The notes under the pieces were generated by a model that saw only the letters and a list, made by a program, of their open reading frames with translations, made no database searches and had not been told where the DNA came from. From assembly GCA_021208885.1 (NCBI GenBank), contig JAJOJF010000031.1, positions 29,143-93,142 of the forward strand: 64,000 nucleotides of DNA. Direction: 5' to 3'. Shown here in pieces: positions 8,492 to 16,963 of this stretch. The stretch is from Burkholderiaceae bacterium. GTDB lineage: Bacteria; Pseudomonadota; Gammaproteobacteria; Burkholderiales; Burkholderiaceae_B. A program made the position numbers and the translations under genes. Numbering within the stretch: position 1 is the first letter of the stretch; each line of letters begins with the position of its first letter.

Positions 8492-9301
8492 TCAGGAGGT
8501 CTCCGCTTTGGTGGTTGGACCAACAACGCCACAGCCATTCTGTGCAATTGTTCCATCAAAACCTAACCGGCCCACAAAAGGCAGTCGAAGTGCAGGGCAA
8601 TTAAAGTCAACCCCAATGCCCAGACCAAGTAGATTCAGCTCAAGCCCTTCCTGTGGGCTTGCGATTAAACCAAACAAGCCCTCCAACGATACTTGCAAGC
8701 CACGGCCAGAGGGCGCTGTCCCAAACGGCTCGTTCAGAGGGCGGTAGTCCTTGCCGATTGCTGTGGGAGGCAAGTCGAGCTCTAGTGCAGGCACTTCACG
8801 CCCTATGTGGGCCAGAAAGGTGTTGCTGTTGGGACCCGGGTAGCTGCGATAGGTCTGCGCGTAGGGGTAGCTCGCTATTGCTTTTTCAAGTTCCGGAATC
8901 AGGCTGGCAGCTTGCACGCCTTGTTTATAGACCAATAATCTGGGGGTGGCTCCATACCATTGACTGTCTGCCCGGGCGTGGTTGCGTCGCACTACATTGG
9001 TGCGGCCCCAGCCGATGACTTCAAACCGGGTGTAGGCCTGGTCGTTCGCACGTTTGTAAACGATCCAGGGATGAACCGCGAAGTAGCCACGCCAACCGTA
9101 GGTAGGTGCGGCCAATACAGCCACAATTGCATCGTTTGTGCCGATGGGGTCAGGCAGCAAATTGGTCGCATCCCTCGGTAACTGATACCAGCCTAATGTT
9201 TGCGCGTGTGCAATGCGCTCGCCATCTTGCCACCACTTTATCGCGGCGGCCACGGCCACTAGGATGATAAAAATCAGCAGGGTTCGACCGATCAGTCTCA
9301 T
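8492..9301 (-). CDS. DUF3750 domain protein
   Basis: 269 aa. A single N-terminal membrane anchor (about 5-22) is followed by a periplasmic domain with the DUF3750 hallmarks: 'HPWIVYKRA', 'YTRFEVIGWG', 'YPGPNSNTF' and 'LPPTAIGKDY'. The Pro-Gly-Pro-Asn-Ser-Asn-Thr block suggests a catalytic or ligand loop, but no function is known to me. It is the first gene of a pair with cytochrome b561. Confidence 0.82.
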   Translation of the reverse strand: MRLIGRTLLIFIILVAVAAAIKWWQDGERIAHAQTLGWYQLPRDATNLLPDPIGTNDAIVAVLAAPTYGWRGYFAVHPWIVYKRANDQAYTRFEVIGWGRTNVVRRNHARADSQWYGATPRLLVYKQGVQAASLIPELEKAIASYPYAQTYRSYPGPNSNTFLAHIGREVPALELDLPPTAIGKDYRPLNEPFGTAPSGRGLQVSLEGLFGLIASPQEGLELNLLGLGIGVDFNCPALRLPFVGRLGFDGTIAQNGCGVVGPTTKAETS

Positions 9302-9325
9302 GCTGGTATTTCCGAGGTTAGGGCC

Positions 9326-10009
9326 TCAAGCAGATGTGTAGTGATTGGCCAGCACCGACTCATAGCGCTGCTGCAATTGCTCGGCATCAGCGATGCTGAC
9401 GCCAAGGTCACGTACCAGTCCGTCGTGCAGCCCATAAATCCAGCCATGGACGGTAACCGGCTGACCATTGTCCCATGCTTGCTGAACGCTGCTGGTTTGG
9501 CAAACGTGTATGACTTGCTCGATGACATTTAGTTCACAGAGCTTGTCCAGGCGTTCGTCATCTTTGATTAGGTGACCAAGATAGCTGGCGTGCTTTTGTT
9601 GAACATCGCGGATATGACGGATCCAATTCTGCGCAAGACCAAGCCTGCGATTGAGCATCGCAGCTTTGACGCCAGAGCAACCGTAATGGCCAACCACGAT
9701 GATGTGTTTGACTTTGAGCTCTTCAATGGCGAACTCAATGACTGACAATACGTTTAGATCCGTGTGCACTACCACGTTGCCAATGTTTCGATGGACAAAC
9801 ACTTCGCCGGGCGCCAAGCCCGTAATTTGATTTGCCGGCACGCGTGAATCTGAACAACCAATCCAGAGATATTCTGGTGATTGTTGGTTAACCAACCGGC
9901 TGAAGTAGTCCTTGTCACTTTGCGTGACCTCAGTCACCCATTGCCGGTTGCGCTCAAAGAGCTTGGTCAGGTCATTGTCTGGCGTCGTGGTTGGCGTGGT
10001 CAAGGACAT
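9326..10009 (-). CDS. can: Beta-class carbonic anhydrase
   Basis: 227 aa, cytoplasmic. Zinc ligands Cys52, His108 and Cys111 and the Asp54-Arg56 dyad (CSDSR) are all present, in the spacing of the Can/Cah beta class. Interconverts CO2 and bicarbonate to feed carboxylases. Ends 24 bp before the DUF3750 gene on the same strand and starts 26 bp after the membrane protein gene at 10036, so it may belong to a longer minus-strand run. Confidence 0.93.
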   Translation of the reverse strand: MSLTTPTTTPDNDLTKLFERNRQWVTEVTQSDKDYFSRLVNQQSPEYLWIGCSDSRVPANQITGLAPGEVFVHRNIGNVVVHTDLNVLSVIEFAIEELKVKHIIVVGHYGCSGVKAAMLNRRLGLAQNWIRHIRDVQQKHASYLGHLIKDDERLDKLCELNVIEQVIHVCQTSSVQQAWDNGQPVTVHGWIYGLHDGLVRDLGVSIADAEQLQQRYESVLANHYTSA

Positions 10010-10035
10010 GCTGGCAAGTTCACAAAATTAAAAAA

Positions 10036-10638
10036 TTAACGGATGTTGCCCGGTGGGTTTTGTTTGAGCTTAACGCGCCTAGTTACCACGACCATGGCCA
10101 CAAGCGCAGCCATGCTGCCAATGGCAGCGGGAAACAGTGTGGTGGTGAGCGAATAGCTCTCTAGTGCCATGAGTACGAGCACATTGCGCACCACAATCAT
10201 GCTGAAAAACAATAGCGATTCAGACTCAGGACGATCATACGCCTTGCGCAGCGTGGGGCCAAATCCCAGGATGTCAACTGATGTCACGAGCAGCACGGCT
10301 AGCAAGGGACTGCTCGTTGCATACCAGAGCGGGATGGCAGCAAGTGCCGTCAGAAAAAATACCCAGTCGGTACGAACAATTCTCACATCTCCGCGCCTGG
10401 TGTAGGCGGTTATCGCGATCAGGAATGCCACCAACGCGGAAAACCCCACGGGCCAGGCACCCACGCCGCCACCCGCTTCACGTTGAGCCCAAAAGACAAT
10501 CGAAGTTGTAATGCCCCAGATGGTCCAGGACATGACGTGGGGGCGAATGGCACCACGAATGGTCGACAGCAGGTACGGAAATATAGCCAGTATGCTGATC
10601 GCAGTGGCAATAGCGGACAGCCAGGCTTTGTCGATCAC
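10036..10638 (-). CDS. Hypothetical membrane protein, possible PQ-loop-like double repeat
   Basis: 200 aa from a GTG at 10638. Six or seven hydrophobic segments are visible. Two halves look alike: 'FPYLLSTIRGAIRPH' then SWTIW in the first, and 'LGFGPTLRKAYDRPESES' in the second, each a Pro-containing helix followed by a charged Arg-Pro turn. That pattern recalls PQ-loop/SWEET transporters, but I cannot confirm it by eye. Located between the carbonic anhydrase and a Crp/Fnr regulator on the same strand, with only 15 bp to the regulator. No function assigned. Confidence 0.6.
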   Translation of the reverse strand: MIDKAWLSAIATAISILAIFPYLLSTIRGAIRPHVMSWTIWGITTSIVFWAQREAGGGVGAWPVGFSALVAFLIAITAYTRRGDVRIVRTDWVFFLTALAAIPLWYATSSPLLAVLLVTSVDILGFGPTLRKAYDRPESESLLFFSMIVVRNVLVLMALESYSLTTTLFPAAIGSMAALVAMVVVTRRVKLKQNPPGNIR

Positions 10639-10653
10639 GTAGTGCTAGCCATT

Positions 10654-11361
10654 TCAGTCGGCCTGCTGAAGTTTCTGCAGGTCGGTGATGCGATAGAGGC
10701 GCCCAATCCGGTCCATGGGTTCGATGGCGCCTTCTTTGACCCAGCGGCTAACCTCACGACTGACTGTCTCTAGTTTCAAGTCTGACATGGCACCCATGTC
10801 CTCGCGCGAGAACAATGAGGTTAACGACGGGTCTTCATCATGGCGCATTTTGAGGATGATATTGGCGACACGTTGTCGCGCAGTCCCAAAATTCAGGTCA
10901 GCTAACCAGTCATCGGCATCCTTGACGGCTTTGTGCCAGCGTTCCATCAAGCGCATATGCAAGCGCGGCGATGAGGTCGAGAGGTTCTTGATGATGGAAA
11001 TCGGTATGCGGCAAACGCTCGCTTCGCTGGTGGCGACAACATCGCACTCATAAGTTGGTGCAAACAGGCCTTCAAGCCCGGCCACGTCACCTGGCTTGAG
11101 AATTCGTACGATTCGAACGCGCCCGTCGGGCGTATTGCGGACAACTTTGACCAGCCCCTTTCGGATTGTGAACACATGTTCAGCTGCGTCGCCCTCCAGA
11201 AACAGGGTGTCACCAGCGTGAAACACCAAGTCGTCAATTGGCGCGTGTATCGACGCAAAATCTGACTCATTCAGGTCGGCAAACAACACCATGTCGCGGA
11301 TGCCGCAGTGGCGACAGTCCGAAGTACCACGCCAGGCTGATTCAATGTTGATAGGGATCAT
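10654..11361 (-). CDS. Crp/Fnr-family transcriptional regulator
   Basis: 235 aa. An N-terminal C16-x-x-C19 pair (CRHC) precedes a cyclic-nucleotide-type beta-roll (about 30-145), a dimer helix and a winged helix with recognition sequence 'LKLETVSREVSRW'. FNR-type 4Fe-4S sensing needs four cysteines; here the third N-terminal one is replaced by a hydrophobic residue, although another cysteine exists in 'TYECDVV'. So oxygen or redox sensing is possible but unproven. It is probably autonomous, with 47 bp upstream before the acetyltransferase gene. Confidence 0.85.
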   Translation of the reverse strand: MIPINIESAWRGTSDCRHCGIRDMVLFADLNESDFASIHAPIDDLVFHAGDTLFLEGDAAEHVFTIRKGLVKVVRNTPDGRVRIVRILKPGDVAGLEGLFAPTYECDVVATSEASVCRIPISIIKNLSTSSPRLHMRLMERWHKAVKDADDWLADLNFGTARQRVANIILKMRHDEDPSLTSLFSREDMGAMSDLKLETVSREVSRWVKEGAIEPMDRIGRLYRITDLQKLQQAD

Positions 11362-11408
11362 GCTTTATCTAAAACCGTCTAACTGAAATATTCAGGCCCA
11401 ACCAAATA

Positions 11409-11942
11409 TTAGCCGTCAACAGGCTTAACAGGGGTAAGCAGTGTTTTTTGGTAGAAGGCTGCGTTTAGCCAGCGCCCAAACTTGAACCCTGCCTGTTTGA
11501 CTGTACCGCAATGTTCAAATCCAAGCTTTTCATGCAACGCAATGCTGGCACGATTGTCAGCATCGATACACCCCACTACGACATGATACTGGTCTATTTC
11601 GGCCCTCTTGAGCAAATCCGACATCAGTGCGGTGGCGATGCCTTGCCCGTGGTGTCCGCTTTTGACGTAGACGGAGTGCTCGACCGTGTATTTGTAGGCT
11701 GGCTGTGGTCTGAAAGGACCAAAGGTGGCAAACCCGATGAGCTGGCCATCGGTATTAAAAGCGCCCCGAAGTGGCAGGCCTGCACTGATCTTTTGAGTTG
11801 CCCAAGCCCTGACTTGCTCTAGCGACCGCGGTTCGTAGTCGTACAGAGCCGTCGAAGACTTAATGACTTCATTCAAAATATGCTGAATTTCGGGGATGTC
11901 TGCCGACAGTTGGCAGTCTTTGATGGCAGGATAGCTTGACAT
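11409..11942 (-). CDS. GNAT acetyltransferase (phosphinothricin acetyltransferase-like)
   Basis: 177 aa. The acetyl-CoA loop is QGIATAL in 'HHGQGIATALMSDLL', and 'NRASIALHEKLGFEHCGTV' is the classic C-terminal block of the Pat/MddA branch, which acetylates phosphinothricin, methionine sulfone or related amino-acid analogues. The ATG at 11942 is the first in frame. The substrate in this organism cannot be told. Confidence 0.85.
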   Translation of the reverse strand: MSSYPAIKDCQLSADIPEIQHILNEVIKSSTALYDYEPRSLEQVRAWATQKISAGLPLRGAFNTDGQLIGFATFGPFRPQPAYKYTVEHSVYVKSGHHGQGIATALMSDLLKRAEIDQYHVVVGCIDADNRASIALHEKLGFEHCGTVKQAGFKFGRWLNAAFYQKTLLTPVKPVDG

Positions 11943-12051
11943 ATTGGCGACCTATTTGCCGGCAATCGTAGCAAACTACCGTCAGATTGTCTCTCTCTTC
12001 CAGTTCGCCGTCACCTTGATTTGCGTCGACCGGTTAGTTCGCTAATAGGCG

Positions 12052-13269
12052 TTAGATTACGCCTTTTTTCTCAAGCGCAAGGAGCTCGGACTCGGTCAGA
12101 CCCAGAAGGCCGCCCAGGATCTCATCGCGGTGCTGACCGAGTTTGGGGCCAAGCGATGAAACTTTGCCAGGTGTGGCCGTCAAGGTAGGAACAGAGTTTG
12201 GTATGTGCAACTCGCCGATGAGGGGGTCAACGGTTTTGAGGATATTGCCACGGGCAAGATATTGCGGGTTGGTCACAATATCTTCGATGCTCATGACCCC
12301 GCAGCAAGGGACTTGGTGCTGCTCACAAATTGAGATGACTTCACTCATGCGATATTTTAGGGTCCATCGAGTAACCGCTTCATCGACTTGGTCGCGGCTA
12401 GCTAGTCGTGGACTCAAGTTTCCCCACTTGTCTGGGCTTGCAAGCTCGCTTTGGCCCATTGCTTGAGCCAAACGCGAAAAAATCTTGTCGGAGGTGCAAG
12501 CAATCGCAACCCATTTGTTGTCTTTGGTGGGGTAATGATTGTGGGGTGCGGCATTCAGCGTGCCCGAACCTTGTCGACCGCGAATAAAGCCTGTTTGCTG
12601 ATAGCTTGGCAAGATCTCGTCAAGCACCCTGAAGATCGGCTCGTATAGTCCGATGTCAACGATCTGGCCTTGACCAGTCTTGCGCCGATATTCAAGAGCC
12701 ACCATCGCGCCAAAAGCAGCAAATATGCCTGCCAGATAGTCAGGCAACGTCGCCGAACCGGGTGTCAGGGGTTTGCCATCAGGCTCACCTGCCAAGAATG
12801 ACAAACCACCAAATGCATTGCCGATCCGTCCAAAGCCAGGTCTGTCCTTCAAAGGGCCGCTCTGCCCATAGCCCGATATTCGAACCAGAATCAACTCGGG
12901 GTTGGCTTGCTTTAAAACGTCCCAGCCCAACCCCCAAGACTCAAGGGTACCGGGCTGGAAGTTTTCAATGACCACGTCTGATTGAGCCACGAGTTGGCGC
13001 AATATGTCTGCACCCTCTGGTCTCCGTAAATCGAGGCACACGGATTTTTTATTGCGTGCCTCGGAAAGCCAACACAGCGTATCCCCCGCCGGTGTGGGCG
13101 TGCCAAATCGCCTTAATGGGTCGCCAGCGCCTGGCAGTTCGATTTTGATGACTTCAGCGCCGAATTCGCCAAGCTGTGCTGCACAAAAAGGACCCGCCAC
13201 GAATGTGGCAAGATCCAAAACCCTGAGGCCGTCTAGCGCGGCTTGATTATCTTGTGAGGCAATAGACAT
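12052..13269 (-). CDS. CaiB/BaiF family III CoA-transferase
   Basis: 405 aa, the usual family length. It opens with 'LRVLDLATFVAGPFCA' and 'LGEFGAEVIKIELPG', has 'DLRRPEGADIL' and the catalytic-Asp region around 'GFGRIGNAFGG' and 'LPDYLAGIFAA'. Family III enzymes move CoA between short or medium organic acids. It is the distal gene of a minus-strand run: TRAP transporter, isochorismatase-type hydrolase, CoA-transferase. The context suggests activation of an imported acid, possibly freed from an amide by the hydrolase. Confidence 0.88.
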   Translation of the reverse strand: MSIASQDNQAALDGLRVLDLATFVAGPFCAAQLGEFGAEVIKIELPGAGDPLRRFGTPTPAGDTLCWLSEARNKKSVCLDLRRPEGADILRQLVAQSDVVIENFQPGTLESWGLGWDVLKQANPELILVRISGYGQSGPLKDRPGFGRIGNAFGGLSFLAGEPDGKPLTPGSATLPDYLAGIFAAFGAMVALEYRRKTGQGQIVDIGLYEPIFRVLDEILPSYQQTGFIRGRQGSGTLNAAPHNHYPTKDNKWVAIACTSDKIFSRLAQAMGQSELASPDKWGNLSPRLASRDQVDEAVTRWTLKYRMSEVISICEQHQVPCCGVMSIEDIVTNPQYLARGNILKTVDPLIGELHIPNSVPTLTATPGKVSSLGPKLGQHRDEILGGLLGLTESELLALEKKGVI

Positions 13270-13290
13270 TGGTTCAATGGTGTTTGCCGC

Positions 13291-13905
13291 CTAAGCAATT
13301 TCTTTGAGTACTTCGTCAAGCGTAATAAGATCGGCATATTTCTGGCCCATGTCGAACAAGCTGGCATGATGAGGTTCTTCAGCGCGGTCACCGACGCAAT
13401 CAGTAACGACTAAAGGTCGCAAACCATGAGCTGAGGCGTCGACAGTGCTAGCACGCACACAGCCACTTGTCGTGCAGCCAGTGATCAATAAGGTATCAAC
13501 ACCTTCGTAGGCCAGCCATGCCGCAAAGTTCGTCCCAAAAAATGCCGAGCTATGGCGCTTGACAGAGACATACTCAGTCGGCAGAGGCATCACTGACTCG
13601 ACGAATTGAGCCTCTGGGCTTTCTTCGGTGATTGTTTTAAGCGCTGGCACTTTGTCCCCAAAGGTACCGACATCGCGGCCGTTGTTCGCTGTTGCGAACC
13701 GGACATGCCCGATGGGTAGTCCCGCTTTGCGCGCTGCATTAAGTAGCTTGGCGGTATTGTCGATGGCTTGGTTGATATTAAAACCGCCAAGCACATCAGC
13801 GGATGTGAAGCCAACCTGGAAATCGATAATCAGCAATGCAGTCTTTCGACCAAAGCCAAGTTTTTGTCCGAAAGATTGTTTTTCATAGATGGCAATGTCT
13901 TTCAT
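13291..13905 (-). CDS. Isochorismatase-family cysteine hydrolase (N-carbamoylsarcosine/maleamate amidase-like)
   Basis: 204 aa. The catalytic triad Asp28 (LLIIDFQ), Lys116 (VSVKRHSS) and Cys149 (TTSGCVRAS) is complete, and the cis-peptide before the cysteine is in place. The N-terminal 'QKLGFGRKTALLIIDFQVGF' is like N-carbamoylsarcosine amidase and maleamate amidase (NicF) rather than isochorismatase. Predicted to hydrolyse a C-N bond of a small carbamoyl or amide compound in the cytoplasm. Neighbours: CoA-transferase downstream, TRAP permease upstream. Confidence 0.85.
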   Translation of the reverse strand: MKDIAIYEKQSFGQKLGFGRKTALLIIDFQVGFTSADVLGGFNINQAIDNTAKLLNAARKAGLPIGHVRFATANNGRDVGTFGDKVPALKTITEESPEAQFVESVMPLPTEYVSVKRHSSAFFGTNFAAWLAYEGVDTLLITGCTTSGCVRASTVDASAHGLRPLVVTDCVGDRAEEPHHASLFDMGQKYADLITLDEVLKEIA

Positions 13906-13948
13906 GTGGGTTCCTTATGTTTAGCTTGCAGCTTTTTTAGCCAGCGAA

Positions 13949-15250
13949 TTAGTTACCAAGCGGGAAGAGAGCGATTTGCGGGAAAGCGATTAGCAGTCCA
14001 ACGATAAACAGGTCCATCAAAAAGAATGGCATGACGCCCTGAAACACTTCACGGACCTTGATTTGCGGGCTCGCAGTAGCAACCACAAATGCGTTGAGTC
14101 CTACTGGCGGCGTAATACCGCCAATCTCACTCATCTTCACAACCAAAATTCCGAATAAAACGGGATCGATACCGCTTTGCTTAACGATCGGGAAAATCAC
14201 TGGCATTGTGAGCAGAATCATCGATGCCGCATCAACAAAACAACCCAATATCAGAAAGGGAATCAACAGAATGATCAACAAAACAGTAGGTGACAGGTCA
14301 AGACCGAGCGTCCAGCTAGCAATGGTGGTTGGCAATTGAGTGGTAGCCAACGCAGCGCTAAAAACACCAGCACCAATGATTAGAAAGAAAATGGCTGCCG
14401 TGCTTGAGCCGGAGGCTTGCAGGCCGTGTTTGATCTCTTTGAGGGAGGCGCCTCTGTAGAGTGCGATAGCCAATGCGATGAACGCGCCGAACCCAGCAGC
14501 TTCGCTTGCAGTAGCGATACCGGAATAGAGTGAGCCCATCACCACCACAAAGATCACCAGTATTTCCCACGAGGAAAGGGTGATCTTTAACCGTTGTCGC
14601 ATCGGAACACGCGGTTGCACAGTCAGGCGACTCATGTCAGGATCGCGTTTTACCAGTAACCAGATGCCTAAGCCGTATACCAAGATGGTCAGAATGCCCG
14701 GGATAATGCCGGCAACAAAAAGTTTCGGAATGGGCGTTTCTGTGGCGATCGAGTAGATCACCATGATGGTCGAAGGCGGGATGAGAACGCCCAAGGTGCC
14801 GCCAACGGCCACACTCGCGCCAGCCAGCGGCTTTTTATATCCAGCTTTTAAAAGTTCAGGGACCGCAATTTTTGAGATCGTTGCTGACGTCGCAATCGCG
14901 GAGCCTGAGACCGTTGCAAAAGCACCGCAAGCAGTCACCGCTGCAATCGCCAGGCCGCCTGATACATGGCCAAGCCACGCTTTGGCAGCATTAAATCCCT
15001 TGGCTGAAATGCCCGCCGAATAGGCCATGTGTCCCATGAATAAAAAAAGCGGTACGACAATAAATGCAAATTCAGCTGTGATTGAGTAGGGCAGAGTACC
15101 GAGCAAATAATCGGCGGAAACCCAGCCATTCATGGCCAGTATCGCAATCAATCCGCTTGACATCAGGGCCAGAGCAATCGGAAAGCCCAATGCGAGCAGA
15201 CCAAAAAGCCCAAATATCAGTAGAAGTCCTTCTTGTGTGGCCGTCATCAC
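13949..15250 (-). CDS. dctM: TRAP transporter large permease (DctM)
   Basis: 433 aa with 12-13 hydrophobic helices. Family landmarks are 'GFPIALALMSSGL', 'ASVAVGGTLGVLIPPSTIM' and 'MSEIGGITPPVGLNAFVV'. It forms the sodium-driven channel for organic-acid uptake. Its start overlaps the small permease gene by 4 bp (ATGA), typical of dctQM. Confidence 0.93.
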   Translation of the reverse strand: MMTATQEGLLLIFGLFGLLALGFPIALALMSSGLIAILAMNGWVSADYLLGTLPYSITAEFAFIVVPLFLFMGHMAYSAGISAKGFNAAKAWLGHVSGGLAIAAVTACGAFATVSGSAIATSATISKIAVPELLKAGYKKPLAGASVAVGGTLGVLIPPSTIMVIYSIATETPIPKLFVAGIIPGILTILVYGLGIWLLVKRDPDMSRLTVQPRVPMRQRLKITLSSWEILVIFVVVMGSLYSGIATASEAAGFGAFIALAIALYRGASLKEIKHGLQASGSSTAAIFFLIIGAGVFSAALATTQLPTTIASWTLGLDLSPTVLLIILLIPFLILGCFVDAASMILLTMPVIFPIVKQSGIDPVLFGILVVKMSEIGGITPPVGLNAFVVATASPQIKVREVFQGVMPFFLMDLFIVGLLIAFPQIALFPLGN

Positions 15251-15807
15251 GTGCCCTCATGAATCTCGTCGCGGATTTCTTCATCCAGGTCGCGGGCATA
15301 AGGATGCTTGCCCAGCACCCAGAACTCGATCGCTGACATCAACGTTTGCAATAAAAACAAAGTCAGCCCGAGCGCCACCATCGAGCGGCTTGGCCAAAGC
15401 GGGATTTCGACCAGTCCGATGGAGACTTCCTCCCGGGTAAATGACCAAATAGCAGCGCGCCACGTGAACCAGACAAACATCCCAACTACCGCAATTTGCA
15501 GCAGCAACAGCAGCCAGGCAATGGCGTTGCCGATCTTGGGCGGCAAAGCGTCGGCAAATATCGAGACACGGAAATTTTCTCGCAAGGCTTGTGTGGCAGG
15601 GATACCAAAATAAATGAGCGTCAGAAGCAGCAAGACGCTCAATTCCAGCACGCCCCAGATCGCAACGCCGGCGAGCCCGCGAAGTGCTGCATCGACCACA
15701 ACGCCTAGCATCATGACGATGATCAGTAATCCGGTGATCTTTGCGAAACCTTGTGATACCTCACTGACCTTGACGGCCAGTGAGGTGAGTTTGCCTTGGC
15801 TGCTCAT
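15247..15807 (-). CDS. dctQ: TRAP transporter small permease (DctQ)
   Basis: 186 aa, four membrane helices, with 'WGVLELSVLLLLTLIYFGIP' marking the second helix of the DctQ fold. It couples to DctM. It starts 3 bp after the stop of the binding-protein gene and overlaps dctM by 4 bp. Confidence 0.9.
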   Translation of the reverse strand: MSSQGKLTSLAVKVSEVSQGFAKITGLLIIVMMLGVVVDAALRGLAGVAIWGVLELSVLLLLTLIYFGIPATQALRENFRVSIFADALPPKIGNAIAWLLLLLQIAVVGMFVWFTWRAAIWSFTREEVSIGLVEIPLWPSRSMVALGLTLFLLQTLMSAIEFWVLGKHPYARDLDEEIRDEIHEGT

Positions 15808-15810
15808 CGC

Positions 15811-16899
15811 TTAGTTTGTGCCCTTGCGTTGAAGATAGCGTTGGATGCCGGTCGTGTAAGGCGACTGTTGTTCATATTTGCGAACTAACACGGTGAAGCT
15901 ATCAATCAGCTCTGGACCGTTGCCACCAACGCGCTTGACTTTTTCGTTATAGGCATTGACGATTTGATCGCGTGTGGCTTCTTGCCAGCGTTGTGCTTCG
16001 GCCGGATCGAGCGGTACTACTTCGATCTGCGACTTCAGCAAAGTCTCAACTGCCTTGTCGACTTCCTTGCTTTGTTCATCAATGTAGAACATGAGTGCTT
16101 CTTGAGCTGACTCGGTGAAGATTTTTTGCAGTTCAGGAGAAAACGAGTTCCAGCGGTTCAGGTTAATCCCCGTCATCACAGTCGCGAAAATTCCCATATC
16201 AGCAGCTGGTGAAAGATACTTAACCATGTCGTGTAAGCCGTCCATCACACCTTGCTCAAAGGGAGTCGTTGAGATGGCATCCACACCACCGCGCGACATC
16301 AAGTCAATCGCATCGGTGTAGGGCACGGTCACTGCGGTAGCGCCCAGTATGGTGAAAGCCTGGCCAGGTCCAAGCAGAGTGCGGATACGCATGCCTTTGA
16401 GGTCGTCGGCCGTCTGGACTTTCTTCATGCTCCAAAGAACGTTTTCGGCTGCTGGCAGGGTTAGCAGAAGGTGAACATTGTTCTTTTTGAACTCTTCCTG
16501 TACGGCCGGGGTGTTTTGATACCACTCGGCAAAGGCCATGCTAGCGGCACCTGGATTCGTTGTGATGAACGGCAAGGTGATGTCGGACACCGGATACTCA
16601 CGGGGATTAAAGGCTGCAGGTACTGAGAAACCCATATCAACTACGCCTCGGCTAATTCCCGGAAAAACATCCGTGGCTTTTAGCAATGCGCTGCCATAGA
16701 ACCATTCAAAAGTAACTTTGCCATTCGTTTTTTTGGTGATCTGGTCTGTGTAGAACTGCTGCACACGACTAAAAAGCGACGTAGAGGGGTAGTTCGATGC
16801 CACTTTTAGTGTCATTGCATCAAACGCATAAGATAAGGACGGCACGGCAAATGCTGACGCGCTTACCGCGAGCGCTGCAAGGAATTGACGTTTTTTCAT
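15811..16899 (-). CDS. dctP: TRAP transporter solute-binding protein (DctP)
   Basis: 362 aa with a clear Sec signal peptide (MKKRQFLAAL, cleavage near ALA/SYA-F around residue 25). A DctP fold follows, including 'LKGMRIRTLLGPGQ', where the arginine normally holds a substrate carboxylate. AGGAG lies upstream of the ATG. The substrate is likely an organic acid, given the CoA-transferase next to it. The 64 bp between this gene and the amidase gene on the same strand may hold a promoter, but none is clear. Confidence 0.92.
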   Translation of the reverse strand: MKKRQFLAALAVSASAFAVPSLSYAFDAMTLKVASNYPSTSLFSRVQQFYTDQITKKTNGKVTFEWFYGSALLKATDVFPGISRGVVDMGFSVPAAFNPREYPVSDITLPFITTNPGAASMAFAEWYQNTPAVQEEFKKNNVHLLLTLPAAENVLWSMKKVQTADDLKGMRIRTLLGPGQAFTILGATAVTVPYTDAIDLMSRGGVDAISTTPFEQGVMDGLHDMVKYLSPAADMGIFATVMTGINLNRWNSFSPELQKIFTESAQEALMFYIDEQSKEVDKAVETLLKSQIEVVPLDPAEAQRWQEATRDQIVNAYNEKVKRVGGNGPELIDSFTVLVRKYEQQSPYTTGIQRYLQRKGTN

Positions 16900-16963
16900 T
16901 CTCGATCTCCTTTGTTTACTGCTTGGTGGTTAATCGCACATTGAGGCGTAGGTCCTGCTTTCG

